Below are positions 29,749-42,599 of a DNA stretch of 64,000 nucleotides, in pieces. The DNA comes from Taudactylus pleione. Taxonomy: Eukaryota; Chordata; Amphibia; Anura; Myobatrachidae. Under the pieces are notes generated by a model that did no database searches, was not told where the DNA came from, and saw nothing but the letters and a program-made list of their open reading frames with translations. Position 1 is the first letter of the stretch. Every line of letters starts with the position of its first letter. Both the position numbers and the translations under genes were made by a program. The stretch spans positions 831,773 through 895,772 of the forward strand of contig JAUIMM010002538.1 in the NCBI GenBank assembly GCA_031769625.1, given 5' to 3'.

Positions 29749-31690
29749 CACCTCTACACGTCACTGGTGGTATAGATCATACCGTGTGCATGCAGCTTTA
29801 TCCCCGCACCCACATATAACCAACACCTCTACACATCACTGGTGGTACAGATGGTACCGTGTGTATGCAGCTTTATCCCCACACTCACATATAGGCAACA
29901 CCTCTACACATCACTGGTGGTACAGATGGTACCGTGTGTATGCAGCTTTATCCCCACTCTCACATATAGCCAACACCTCTACATGTCACTGGTGGTACAG
30001 ATCGTACCGTGTGTATGCAGCTTTATCCCCGCACCCACATATAGCCAACACCTCTACACGTCACTGGTGGTACAGATCATACTGTGTGTATGCAGCTTTA
30101 TCCCCACACTCACTTATAGCCAACACCTCTACACATCACTGGTGATACAGATCGTACTGTGTGTATATAGCTTTATCCCCACACTCACATATAGCCAACA
30201 CCTCTACACGTCACTGGTGGTACAGTTCATACTGTGTGTATGTAGCATTATCCCGGCACTCACAGATAGCCAACACCTCTACACGTCACTGGTGATTCAG
30301 ATCGTACCGTGTGTATGCAGATTTATCCCCGCACTCACATATAGCCAACAGCTCTACACGTCACTGGTGGTACAGATCGTACCGTCTGTATGCAGCTTTA
30401 TCCCCGCAACCACATATAGCCAACACCTCTACACATCACTGGTGGTACAGATCGTACTGTGTGTATATAGCTTTATCCCCGCACTCACATATAGCCAACA
30501 CCTCTATACGTCACTGGTGGTACAGATCATACGGTGTGTATGCAGCTTTATCCCCGCACTCACATATAGCCAACAGCTCTACACATCACTGGTGGTACAG
30601 ATGGTACCATGTGTATGCAGCTATATCCCCTCACCCGAATATTGCCTACACCTCTACACATCACTGGTTCTACAGATGGTACCATGTGCATGCAGCTTTA
30701 TCCCCGCACCCACATAGAGCCAACACCTCTACACATCACTGGTGGTACAGATGGTTCCGTGTACATGCAGCTTTATCCCCGCACCCACATATAGCCAACA
30801 CCTCTACACGTCACTGGTGGTACAGATCATACTGTGTGTATGCAGCTTTATCCCCACACTCACATACAGCCAACAACTCTACACGTCACTGGTGGTACAG
30901 ATCATACAGTGTGTATGCAGCTTTATCCCCACTCTCACATATAGCCAACACCTCTACACGTCACTGGTGGTACAGATCATACTGTGTATAGAGCTTTATC
31001 CCCACACTCACATATAGCCAACACCTCTACACGTCACTGGTGGTACAGATCATACTGTGTGAATGCAGCTTTATCCCCGCACTCACATAAATAGCCAACA
31101 CCTCTACACATCACTGGTGGTACAGATCACACCGTGTGTATGAAGCTTTATCCCCAAACTCTCATATAGCCAACACTTCTACACGTCACTGATGATACAG
31201 ATCGTACCGTGTGTATGCAGCTTTATCCCCACACTCACATATGGCCAACACCTCTACATGTCACTGGTGGTACAGATCATACTGTGTGTATGCAGCTTTG
31301 TCCCCGCACTCACATATAGCCAACACCTCTACACGTCACTGGTGGTACAGATCATACCGTGTGTAAGCAGCTTTATCCCCGCACTCACATATAGCCAACA
31401 CCTCTACACATCACTGGTGGTTCAGATTGTACCGTGTGTATGCAGCTTTATCCCCACACTCACATATAGCCAACACCTCTACACTTCACTGGTGGTAAAG
31501 ATCGTACCGTGTGTATGCAGCTTTATCCCCACACTCACATATAGCCAACACCTCTACATGTCACTGGCGGTACAGATCGTACAGTGTGTATGCATCTTTA
31601 TCCCCACAATCACATATAGCAAACACCTCTACACGTCACTGGTGATACAGATCGTACCGTGTGTATGCAGCTTTATCCCCACAATCACAT
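29749..31690. repeat. ~2.4-kb higher-order satellite block, copy 2
   Basis: Tandem second copy of the preceding block. It shares the TGTATAGAGC monomer (near 30985), the CACATAAATAGCC variant (near 31087), the TGTAAGCAG monomer (near 31365) and the ATAGCAAACACC monomer (near 31617). The right edge is approximate; from about 31700 the monomer order resembles the 8.2-9.5 kb and 13-14 kb tracts instead. Confidence 0.7.
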
Positions 31691-34600
31691 ATAGCCAACA
31701 CCTCTACACGTCACTGGTGGTACAGATCATACTGTGTGAATGCAGCTTTATCCCCACAATCACATATAGCCAACACCTCTACACAGCACTGGTGGTACAG
31801 ATGGTACCATGTGTATGCAGCTTCATCCCCAGACTCACATATACCCAACTCCTCTACAAGTCACTGGTGGTACAGATCATACTGTGTGAATGCAGCTTTA
31901 TCCCCACAATAACATATAGCCAACACCTCTACACATCACTGGTGGTACAGATCGTACTGTGTGTATGCAGCTTTATCCCCACACTCACATATAGCCAACA
32001 CCTCTACACGTCACTGGTGATACAGATCATACCGCGTGTATGCAGCTTTATCCCCGCACTCACATATAGCCAACACCTCTACACGTCACTGGTGGTACAG
32101 ATCGTACTGTGTGTATATAGCTTTATCCCCGCACTCACATATAGCCAACACCTCTACACGTCACTGGTGGTACAGTTCATACTGTGTGTATGTAGCATTA
32201 TCCCTGCACTCACATATAGCCAACACTTCTACAAGTCACTGGTGGTACAGACCATACCGTGTGTATGCAGCTTTATCCCTGCAATCACATATAGCCAACA
32301 CCTCTACACGTCACTGGTGGTACAGATCATACTGTGTGTATGCAGCTTTATCCCCGCTCTCACATATAGCCAACAGCTCTACACGTCACTGGTGGTACAG
32401 TTCATACTGTGTGTATGTAGCATTATCCCCGCTCTCACATATAGCCAACACCTCTACACATCACTGGTGGTAAAGATCGTACCGTGTGTATGCAGCTTTA
32501 TCCCCACACTCACATATAGCCAACACCTCTACATGTCACTGGCGGTACAGATCGTACTGTGTGTATGCATCTTTATCCCCACAATCACATATAGCCAACA
32601 CCTCTACACGTCACTGGTGGTACAGATCATACTGTGTGAATGCAGCTTTATCCCCACAATCACATATAGCCAACACCTCTACACAGCACTGGTGGTACAG
32701 ATGGTACCGTGTGTATGCAGCTTTATCCCCAAACTCACCTTTACCCAACTCCTCTACAAGTCACTGGTGGTACAGATCATACTGTGTGAATGCAGCTTTA
32801 TCCCCACAATAACATATAGCCAACACCTCTACACGTCACTGGTGGTACAGATCATACTGTGTGAATGCAGCTTTATCCCCACAATCACATATAGCCAACA
32901 CCTCTACACGTCACTGGTGATACAGATCATACGGTGTGTATGCAGCTTTATCCCCGCACTCACATATAGCCAACACCTCTACAAGTCACTGGTGGTACAG
33001 ATCACACCATGTGTATGCAGCTTTATCCCCACAATCACATATAGCCAACACATCTACACGACACTGGGGGTACAGATCGTACTGTGTGTATATAGCTTTT
33101 TCCCCGTACTCACATATAGCCAACACCTCTACACATCACTGGTGGTACAGTTCATACTGTGTGTAAGTAGCATTATCCCCGCACTCACATATACCCAACA
33201 CCTCTACACGTCACGGGTGGTACAGATCATACTGTGTGTATGCAGCTTTATCCCCGCTCTCACATATAGCCAACACCTCTACACGTCACTGGTGGTACAG
33301 CTCATACTGTGTGTATGTAGCATTATCCCGGCACTCACATATAGCCAACACCTCTACACGTCACTGGTGATACAGATCGTACCGTGTGTATGCAGCTTTA
33401 ACCCAGCAACCACATATAGCCAACAGCTCTACACATCACTGGTGGTACAGATCGTACCGTGTGTATGCAGCTTTATCCCAGCATCCACATATAGCCAACA
33501 CCTCTACACTTCACGGGTGGTACAGATCATACTGTGGTTATATAGCTTTATCTCCGCACTCACATATAGCCAACACCTCTATACGTCACTGGTGGTACAG
33601 ATGGTACCGTGTGTATGCAGCTATATCCCCTCACCTGAATATTGCCAACACCTCTACACATCACTGGTGCTACAGATGGTACAGTGTGTATGCAGCTTTA
33701 TCCCCGCACCCACATATAGCCAACACCTCTACACATCACTGGTGGTACAGATCATACCGTGTGAATGCAGCTTTATCCCCACTTTCACATATAGCCAACA
33801 CCTCTAAACGTCACTGGTGGTACAGATCATACTGTGTGTATGCAGCTTTATCCCCACACTCACATACAGCCAACAACTCTACACGTCACAGGTGGTACAG
33901 ATCATACTGTGTGTATGCAGCTTTATCCCCGCACTCACATATAGCCAACAGCTCTACACATCACTGGTGGTACAGATGGTACCGTGTGTATGCAGCTATA
34001 TCCCCTCACCTGAATATTGCCTACACCTCTACACATCACTGGTGCTACAGATGGTACCGTGTGTATGCAGCTTTATCCCCGCACCCACATAGAGCCAACA
34101 CCTCTACACATCACTGGTGGTACAGATCATACCGTGTGAATGCAGCTTTATCCCCACTTTCACATATAGCCAACACCTCTACACGTCACTGGTGGTACAG
34201 ATCATACCCTGTGTATGCAGCTCTATCCCCACACTCACATATAGCCAACACCTCTACACGTCACTGGTGGTACAGATCGTACTGTGTGTTTGCAGCTTTA
34301 TCCCCACAATCACATATAGCCAACACCTCTACACGTTACTGGTGGTACAGATCATACTGTGTGTATGCAGCATTATCCCCACACTTACATATACCCAACA
34401 CCTCCACACGTCACTGGTGATATAGTTCGTACCGTGTGTATGCAGCTTTATACCCGCACTCACATATAGCCAACACCTCTACATGTCACTGGTGGTACAG
34501 ATCGTACCGTGTGAATGCAGCTTTATCCCCACACTCACATATAGCCAACACCTCTACACATCACTGGTGGTTCAGATCATGCCGTGTGTATGCAGCTTTA

Positions 34601-34719
34601 TCCCCGCTCTCACATATAGCCAACACCTCTACACGTCACTGGTGGTACAGATCATACCGTGTATGCACCTTTATCTCCACGCTCACATATAGCCAACACC
34701 TATACACGTCACTGGTGGT

Positions 34720-35530
34720 ACAGATGGTACCGTGTGTATGCAGCTTTATCCCCACACTCACATATAGCCAACACCTCTACACATCACTGGTGGTACAGAT
34801 GGTACCGTGTGCATGCAGCTTTATCCCCGCACCCACATATAGCCAACACCTCTACACGTCACTGGTGGTACAGATCATACTGTGTGTATGCAGCTTTATC
34901 CCCGCACTCACATATTGCCAACACCTCTAAACGTCACTGGTGATACAGATCGTACCGTGTGTATGCAGCTTTATCCCCACACTCACATATAGCCAACACC
35001 TCTACACGTCACTGGTGGTACAGATCGTACCGTGTGTATGCAGCTTTATCCCCGCACTCACATATAGCCAACACCTCTACAATTCACTTTTGGTACGGAT
35101 CGTACCGTGTGAATGCAGCTTTATCCCCACACTCACATATAGCCAACACCTCTACACGTCACTGGTGGTACAGATCGTACCGTGTGTATGCAGCTTTATC
35201 CCCACACTCACATATAGCCAACACCTCTACACATCACTGGTGGTACAGATGGTACCGTGTGCATGCAGCTTTATCCCCGCACCCACATATAGCCAACACC
35301 TCTACACGTCACTGGTGGTACAGATCATACTGTGTGTATGCAGCTTTATCCCCGCACTCACATATTGCCAACACCTCTAAACGTCACTGGTGATACAGAT
35401 CGTACCGTGTGTATGCAGCTTTATCCCCACACTCACATATAGCCAACACCTCTACACGTCACTGGTGGTACAGATCGTACCGTGTGTATGCAGCTTTATC
35501 CCAGCACTCACATATAGCCAACACCTCTAC
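34720..35530. repeat. 450-bp (six-monomer) tandem duplication within the satellite
   Basis: The private variant CACATATTGCCAACACC occurs at about 34909 and again at 35359, exactly 450 bp apart, with matching neighbours on both sides (a GCATGCAGC monomer before it and a CTCTAAACGTCAC monomer after it). This is a recent local unequal-exchange product. Edges are approximate. Confidence 0.7.
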
Positions 35531-37583
35531 ACGTCACTGGTGATACAGATCGTACCTTGTGTATGCAGCTTTATCCCCGCTCCCACATATAGCCAACACC
35601 TCTTTACATCACTGGTGGTACAGATCGTACTGTGTGTATGCAGCTTTATCCCCGCAACCACATATAGCCAACACCTCTATACATCAGTGGTGATACAGAT
35701 CGTACCGTGTGTATGCAGCTTTATCCCCGCACCCACATATAGCCAACACCTCTACACATCACTGGTGGTACAGATTGTACCGTGTGCATGCAGCTTTATC
35801 CCCGCACCCACATATAGCCAACACCTCTAAACCTCACTTGTGGTACAGATCATACTGTGTGTATGCAGCTTTATCCCCGCACTCACATATAGCCAACACC
35901 TCTACACATCACTGGTGGTACAGATCATACCGTGTGTATGCAGCTTTATCCCCGCTCTCACATATAGCCAACACCTCTACAAGTCACTGGTGGTACAGAT
36001 CATACCGTGTGTATGCAGCTTTATCCCCGCACTCACATATAGCCAACACCTCTACAAGTTACCTGTGGTACAGATCATACCGTGTGTATGCAGCTTTATC
36101 CCCGCACTCACATATAGCCAACACCTCTACACGTCACTGGTGATACAGATCGTACTGTGTGTATGCAGCTTTATCCCCACACTCACATATAGCCAACACC
36201 TCTACACATCACTGGTGGTACAGACCATACTGTGTTTTTGCAGCTTTATCCCTGCACTCACATGTAGCCAACACCTCTACAAGTCACTGGTGGTACAGAT
36301 TGTACCGTGTGTAGGCAGCTTTATCCCCACAGTCACACATAGCCAACACCTCTACACGTCACTGGTGATACAGGTCGTACTGTGTGTATGCAGCTTTATC
36401 CCCACACTCACATATAGCCAACACCTCTACACATCACTGGTGGTACAGACCATACTGTGTTTATGCTGCTTTATCCCTGCACTCACATTTAGCCAACACC
36501 TCTACACGTCACTGGTGGTACAGATTGTACCGTGTGTAGGCAGCTTTATCCCCACAGTCACATATAGCCAACACCTCTACACATCACTGGTGATACAGAT
36601 CGTACCGTGTGTATGCAGCTTTATCCCCGCACTCACATATAGCCAACAGCTCTACACATCACTGGTGGTACAGATCGTACCATGTGTATGCAGCTTTATC
36701 CCCACACCCACATATAGCCAACACCTCTAGACATCACTGGTGATACAGATCGTACCGTGTGTATGCAGCTTTATCCCCGCACCCACATATAGCCAACACC
36801 TCTACACATCACTGCTGGTACAGATGGTACCGTGTGCATGCAGCTTTATCCCTGCACCCACATATAGCCAACACCTCTACACGTCACTGGTGGTACAGAT
36901 CATACTGTGTGTATGCAGCTTTTTCCCCGCTCTCACATAGAGCCAACACCTCTACAAGTCACTGGTGGTACAGATCATACCGTGTGTATGCAGCTTTATC
37001 CCCGCACTCACATATAGCCAACACCTCTACACGTCACTGGTGGTACAGACCATACTGTGTTTATGCAGCTTTATCCCCGCACTCACATGTAGCCAGCACC
37101 TCTACACATCGCTGGTGGTACAGATTGTACCGTGTGTAGGCAGCTTTATCACCACAGTCACACATAGCCAACACCTCTACACGTCACTGGTGATACAGAT
37201 CGTACTGTGTGTATATAGATTTATCCCCGCACTCACATATAGCCAACTCCTCTACACGTCACTGCTGGCACAGATCCTACCGTGTGTATGCAGCATTATC
37301 CCTACACTCACATATAGCCAACACCTCTACACGTCACTGGTTGTACAGATAGTTCCGTGTGTATACAGCTTTATCCCCGCACTCACATATAGCCAACACC
37401 TCTACACGTCACTGGTGATACAGATCATACTGTGTGTATGCAGCTTTATCCCCACACACATATAGCCAACACCTCTACATGTCACTGGTGGTACAGATCG
37501 TACTGTGTGTATGCAGCTTTATCCCCGCACTCACATATAGCCAACACCTTTACACGTCACTGGTGGTACAGATCGTACCGTGT

Positions 37584-37587
37584 GGAT
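37584..37587. other. Target site duplication, left copy (GGAT)
   Basis: The satellite consensus reads CCGTGTGTATGCAG here. The left flank ends CCGTGT+GGAT and the right flank starts GTAT+GCAG, so the array phase is continuous with a 4-bp overlap, one base of which differs between the two copies. Four bases is the duplication length known for gammaretroviruses. Confidence 0.7.
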
Positions 37588-37925
37588 TAAGGATACTGCC
37601 TGTAAACCTCTATATACACCTGCCTATACCTTCTAATATCCTTCCTATAAACCTATAAGGATGACGCTAATTTGCGTACGCAGTCATACAGTAAATAAAG
37701 ACTCCAGACCTATAATCTGTTGTTCCAAAGCACAAAGTATTATTCAAGTAAAAGTACAGCAGTTACACGCTATGATCCTCATATAATCTTAGCGCAAAGA
37801 GATTATACAGACCCAAGTACAATTATACATACGCAGCGCTCTCTGGTCCAGATGGTAGGCATCAGCAAGAAACCCCTCGTCAATCAGCATTCTGCACAAA
37901 GACTAGGAACCCAGGGTCAGCACAC

Positions 37926-37940
37926 ATATTTATACCCCCC
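37926..37940 (-). promoter_or_regulatory. TATA-like box in the 3' LTR
   Basis: The minus strand reads GGGGGGTATAAATAT, a good TATA match behind a G tract, conserved in both LTRs. If used, it would leave about 310 bp of R-U5. Start site and promoter activity are inferred only. Confidence 0.4.
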
Positions 37941-39091
37941 AGAAATAAACAACACAATAGAGAAGTTTGTTGCTAACACCATTGGTCCTAAAGGAGAGGG
38001 CATATGTTACAAGGCATTTAACAGGTTGATTCAAATAGACACAACCTAGCCTCTAACAACTGGGGGTCTCTGGTTTCCTGCCTCATGCAATCATCCTAAC
38101 AGTTGTTCATATAATGTACATTTTGTTGCTTAAAGTCTCTGCGGTCCATAAGTTGAGAATGCATGATGCGATCTCCACACCGATGGTACCGGAATACTGT
38201 TGAAAGAGTACGCATCAGTACAATACCAATCACGGCTTACTTATCATCTATGAAACCTTAGTTACCAAATAATTTTTATTTCACAGCATTTATGCTAAAT
38301 GAACAAACTTAAATCTTATACTTTAAAGCTTATTAAACCTTTTATGTAAATATGTAATGTGTAAGTATGCGGGGTGTGATGTAAAGACACTAGTTAACTT
38401 GGAGCAGATACGTGCGCATGAAGCTAATAAACAGCGTTTTCATACAGGATCTTATGCATTCGCTAATATGCGATTAGTTAACAGCGCAATTGTGCGTATT
38501 AATGTGTGTATGAGAAATGGTGCACTTAAATCTCACTTAAACTAAGTGAACACCCTAGCAGTGTGGAATGCTGAGCCTTATAGTTATACACGCCCCCCTC
38601 TCTCAGCAGCCCCCACCCTTCCCAGGCTCAAAAGTACAGTCCTTTGTTCTCCCAGGTTCTTGTGTAGATGCAAATTAGCACAGCTACAAGACCCAAACCT
38701 CAGATAACACTCTTGGCTTTGAAGGTATTTTATTGTAGGAAGCCTGCTAATGTAAGGTGCTACAAATGACCCTCTTGCTGTATTCGAGCAGGGCCACCTG
38801 GAGTGAGAGCAGACATTATGTTCAGGAAGCTTGTCTACACAGGCTAGTTGTCACGTGGCCATTTGCACTGTTTAGCTAATGCAATCCAATTTTGACATAC
38901 TGTACAGCCATTTCTGAAATATATCCTTTAGGGGAATTATAATAATATACACTTTATCCAGAGCACCCAAACTACGTAAAGTCATGAAATGGGCTTTTGG
39001 TGAATCACCGTAACTTATGGTGATGGTCACAGATGTATTTGCATGATGCTAATAGTAATATCGCCACATGTACTAAAGTGTGAGTTTATCT

Positions 39092-39178
39092 AAAATGGCG
39101 CTTAGGCGGCCATTTGCAAAATGGCGTCTTGCGATCTCATTTCCAAGATGGCATCTTGCGGCCAGTCGCAAGATGGTG
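39092..39178 (-). promoter_or_regulatory. Cluster of YY1-like ATGGC motifs at the start of U3 (3' LTR)
   Basis: Within 87 bp are AAAATGGCGC, GGCCATTTGC, AAAATGGCGTC, CAAGATGGCATC and CAAGATGGTGTC. The YY1 consensus is AAGATGGCGGC, and a YY1 site in the U3 negative/upstream control region is known from murine leukemia virus. Clustering and position are seen directly; binding is inferred. Confidence 0.4.
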
Positions 39179-39234
39179 TCGCTGTGATTCAATTTTAAAC
39201 TGATCTTGTCTCAGCCAATAATCCAGCTTCGACA

Positions 39235-39553
39235 GTCCACCCATTGATAGCGAACAATATGCTATCACAATCTGATTTTAAAATATAATTTAGGCTTACA
39301 TTTATATACTATTTAGTGTTATTATGGGATGGCACAAGGTGGTTCTTAATCCATCAATAATGTGTATCTGAGTGGGGACATAAAACTACTATTATAGGCA
39401 CACCGTGGATCTTGGAAGATCATGTGAAAGGTGTGGGGATACACCAGTCCCATAAAGGCAGTCTTGAAGGGGAATTGAGACTTTACATTATCTGAGGTGT
39501 TTTTAAAAATAACATTTCAATAATACATTCTATGCATGTCTAAGCATAATACA
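39235..39553 (-). other. Region between env stop and 3' LTR
   Basis: About 320 bp without a credible reading frame. A polypurine tract would be expected next to U3 on the minus strand, but the bases directly upstream of U3 read only ATGGGTGGAC, a weak, interrupted purine run. AT-rich, with no other feature recognised. Confidence 0.5.
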
Positions 39554-41345
39554 TTAAATGATGGTATTTCTTAGTTCAGGGTTGTAATGCAGTTCTGTAT
39601 CTACCTCAGTATTCATACTGGCCACCATCAGAATTTCGTTCTTTCGTTTTACTCTATTTTTACATTTTCCACACTTCAACACAATAGGAACACACCGGAC
39701 ACATAAGCCAATTATTATGATGACAATCAGTATAAGGATTAAGAATTTGCCTATACTTTCGATCATTTCCTGGACCCATTCCCCTAGACCTGAGAACCAT
39801 TTCACTGGGTTCAGCCATGAAACCCATCCTTCTATCTTCTCCCTTACTTCAGCCACTAAAGCATTATGGTTCTTATGAAACTCCCATTTTAGCTGCAGAA
39901 TTTCATCCATCTTCCGGTCTATCACCTCCTTGGGGTCGCTGGTATCATTGGTGACATAGGTGCAACATTTTACTCCAAATTGGCTGGCCAATGTTACGCA
40001 ATACCCTCCAGTAACAGCAGTTAAAGAATTTAACACTAGCCTGTGTTGCACCAGTTTTTTCTTGTACGCTTGCAATTCTCTCCCTGTATACCTGAATGTG
40101 ATATCGTACATCTTGGTGATATTATCTATCAGTTTAGAAAGTTCCTGAATATATCTAAAGTTTAATGTACCCCGAGCGATCCTGGTAGGATCCAATGCGA
40201 CTAAAACTTGAAAGCCAGTTGTCTCACTAATGAGTGGCTTTGTGCACGTCCCCAGGTATCATATTTCGTTTGCCTCTGTGTTCATATTGTGTGTGAAGAT
40301 ATGGTGACGGTGTGTTTTTATGTATACCAAGCATTTCAACATGTGTGAGGGTCATAACTTCTGGGACTACTCTTCCCAGGTAACACAAACCTTCGGAACT
40401 CGGGGAGAGCCACATACGCTTTTCTTCCACATATAAAATATACATTATCAGGGAGAACATAAGGAATGGTATGCATCATTATCATTAAGCACATTTCCCT
40501 TGCAAACAATCCTATTTCTGGGTCTTCCATCTGGTACATGCAAGTTTCTGGCAGTATTATTTTAGCACAATAACCATCTGGCACCTTACCAATAATTTCT
40601 TTGGTGGAACTCAATGTATACCAATACCTAAAATGTTTCCCACTAGATTTAATTGAGCATAACAGATCATGGTTTATGGACTCATTATCAGCTCTTTGTG
40701 AGAAGGTCATCGTCTGATTATTCCCCGTCACTTCCCAACTCCCGGGTTTATTGTAGTTGGTTATGTTTAAACACAAAAGTGATCTATCTACTTGGAATTG
40801 GTATAGTTTGAAATGAGGTGGTTTGGATGAGAGGAATTTTCCATCCAATGTTTTCCCTTTTTGTAATTTTAAATTTCCGTGATATTCAGCGGAAATGGCA
40901 CCAACCCTACATGATGCTGTCCCTGTGGCACATGTGAACACACCCAGCAATCAGTTTGATTTAACACTTTGCCTACCATGCTATGATAATCCTCTAAAGG
41001 ATAGCCACCCCAGTACGGGTTATATTTAGGTTGGCACCGTTGGATACAGTTCTCATCAAGTAGGGACCCACAAAGCTCACAAATACAGGAATCTTCAGAC
41101 AATAAACCTCCACACCGTCCCTGAGTATCCGGAATGACAGCTCTCTTAACAATAACAGTACTAAGATTGGTCAGACTCTCCCCTGATTGGCATTGCACTC
41201 CTCCTGACTCCACTCCATCAGCACTGCCATCAGTTCCCATTTCCTCAATCGGTCTCCCATCACAGAAATTGGATATTTCCGAATCGACCAGGATGGTGAA
41301 CACTCTAAAAGAGAATATGAAAATGAACACAGCAGACCTGTCCAT
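39554..41345 (-). pseudogene. env: env (SU-TM) pseudogene, several frameshifts
   Basis: Envelope glycoprotein remnant, read from an ATG at 41345 followed by a hydrophobic signal-like segment (FIFIFSFRVFTILV). SU contains CWVC, the CXXC isomerisation motif of gamma-type envelopes, near 40950. An R-G-K-R furin-type site lies near 40275. The TM part (213 codons, 40195 to 39554) has heptad-like sequence, a GGYC...CC cysteine cluster, a W-rich membrane-proximal stretch (EGWVSWLNPVKWF) and a ~22-residue anchor (FLILILIVIIIIGLCV), then a cytoplasmic tail of about 40 residues. Coding potential jumps between frames at about 40870-40890, about 40390-40400 and about 40235-40260, so at least three frame breaks disable it. 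The spacing in the TM cysteine cluster is C-X10-CC rather than the usual C-X6-CC. It would have been expressed from a spliced mRNA. Confidence 0.88.
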
Positions 41346-41400
41346 TGTCACAACAAGACCTGCAAATTTCTCTTAGTTTAGGTATCTCACTATGACCTTT

Positions 41401-42599
41401 TCAATCCTCCCGGAACAAGCTCGCGAGCGACAGGTCCACGCTATCAGCCTTGTCTCCGACTTGTTTCTCCACCGGTTGATTGACCTTTTTGCAGTAAGTG
41501 GAATGGACCCAGTTATCTCTTTTTGCCACCTTCAAAGATGTAGTACTTGTCAGCAGCACCTGGTACGGACCTTCCCACCGATCAGTCAAACAACCTGAAC
41601 GCAAGAAATTTCTGATCATAACATATTCTCCTGGTTCAACATCATGACAGTTAGTTTCAGGCATATCATTAGACAACAATTTCAGTTTCTGCTGCTGTTG
41701 CTTTAACTGTTTACTCATTGATATAAGATACTTTACAGTTACCTTGCTGTTAACCTTCAAATGAGGTTGTCTACCGAAAAGTATTTCAAATGGGGACAGA
41801 TTTAGAGGGGGTCTAGGAGTGGTCCTTATGCTATGTAGGACCAAAGGTAACGCTTCTGGCCATCCTAGTCCAGTCTCTGCCATGATTTTACTAACTTATT
41901 TTTAATAGTCCCGTTCATCCTCTCTAACTTGGCACTGGATTGCGGTTGGTAGGGGGTGTGAAGTCGGCTATTAATACCCATCAGCTTACACATATTTTGA
42001 AAAACATCACCTGTGAAATGAGTACCCCTGTCACTCTCAATGATTTTAGGGGTACCGTACCTGCATACAAATTCCTGAACTATTTTCTTGGCAGTAAATG
42101 CAGCAGTATTAGTGGCCGCTGGGTAGGCCTCATCCCAATTAGAAAATACATCAGTGCACACTAATACATACTTAAGATTCCTGCAGGGTGGTAATTGGAT
42201 GAAATCAATTTGTATCACCTGGAAAGGTCCATCAGTCAGTGGAATGTGGGACGGTTCGGTAGGGATCGCTTTCCGTATGTTCTTCCTCAAGCAGGTCAGA
42301 CAGGACATTGCTATCTTTTCTGCTTGTGAAGAAAAACCTGGTGCGCACCAGTATGCTCTCACCAACTTGCACATACCTTGTTTTCCCAGATGAGTCAGAC
42401 CGTGTGCTGCCTCAGCCAGGCTGGGGTAATATGCCGTGGGGGCTACTGGTTTACCTTGTCTGTCCCTCCAGAGCCCGGAGGACTCTTGCCCACATCCCTT
42501 GGACTTCCAAATGGACTTTTCCTGAATTGAACACAAATTTTGCATCTCAATTAATTTCAGCATATCAATTGTTTGGAAAGACATAATTTTTTCAGTGGG
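41401..42599 (-). pseudogene. pol: Integrase part of pol, one frameshift
   Basis: Integrase inserts retroviral DNA into the host genome. The N-terminal zinc-binding pattern is visible as HGLTH ... CLTC. The catalytic core has D in QIDFIQ, D in ESDRGTHFTG 57 residues later, and E in KLERMNG a further 35 residues on, matching the D,D-35-E rule. The C-terminal part has RWEGPYQVLL, the GPY/F domain of gamma-type elements. The frame breaks near 41885-41890, where coding jumps by one base just after the catalytic core; the downstream part (41883 to 41401) stays open. The 3' end lies 56 bases before the env ATG, with no overlap. Confidence 0.92.

Larger units (their letters stand above)
1..37583. 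repeat. 75-bp satellite array, left block (~500 monomers)
   Basis: Head-to-tail monomers of 75 bp fill this stretch without interruption; a consensus-like copy is 10629-10703. Landmarks in each unit are CACCTCTACACGTCACTGG, GGTACAGATCGTACCGTGTG, TATGCAGCTTTATCCCC and CACATATAGCCAA. Most units keep exactly 75 bp; a few carry small indels, for example 2 bp missing near 3785 and 24766, 2 bp gained near 28915, and one unit missing several bases near 9063. Variation is concentrated at four CpG positions. A diagnostic variant containing CACCCGAATATTGCC recurs near 880, 1785, 2610, 6790, 8140, 10240, 14290, 22315, 26440, 28460 and 30630, with a T variant near 33630 and 34005. A second variant, GCTTTGTCATCGCACTCAC, recurs near 11577, 15552, 19527 and 23577. 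There is no gene in this block. Confidence 0.97.
37588..39234 (-). repeat. 3' LTR of the provirus (1647 bp)
   Basis: Direct repeat of 47745-49382. On the minus strand it starts TGTCGAAGCTGG and ends ATCCTTA, so the termini are TG...TA rather than the usual TG...CA; both copies end the same way. Relative to the other LTR it has a 7-bp insertion near 38310 plus scattered substitutions. A minus-strand AATAAA hexamer lies at 38275-38280, upstream of the best TATA-like box, so its use for polyadenylation is doubtful. The length is far above the ~0.4-0.6 kb typical of mammalian gammaretroviruses. Confidence 0.9.

Noticed and set aside
1..37583. CRISPR-like array
   Set aside because: Units are adjoining 75-bp copies without unique spacers, no cas genes are present, and the DNA carries a vertebrate-type ERV.
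38275..38280. Functional polyadenylation signal of the provirus
   Set aside because: The AATAAA on the minus strand lies upstream of the best TATA-like box, so it would not fall in R; no convincing alternative hexamer was found downstream.
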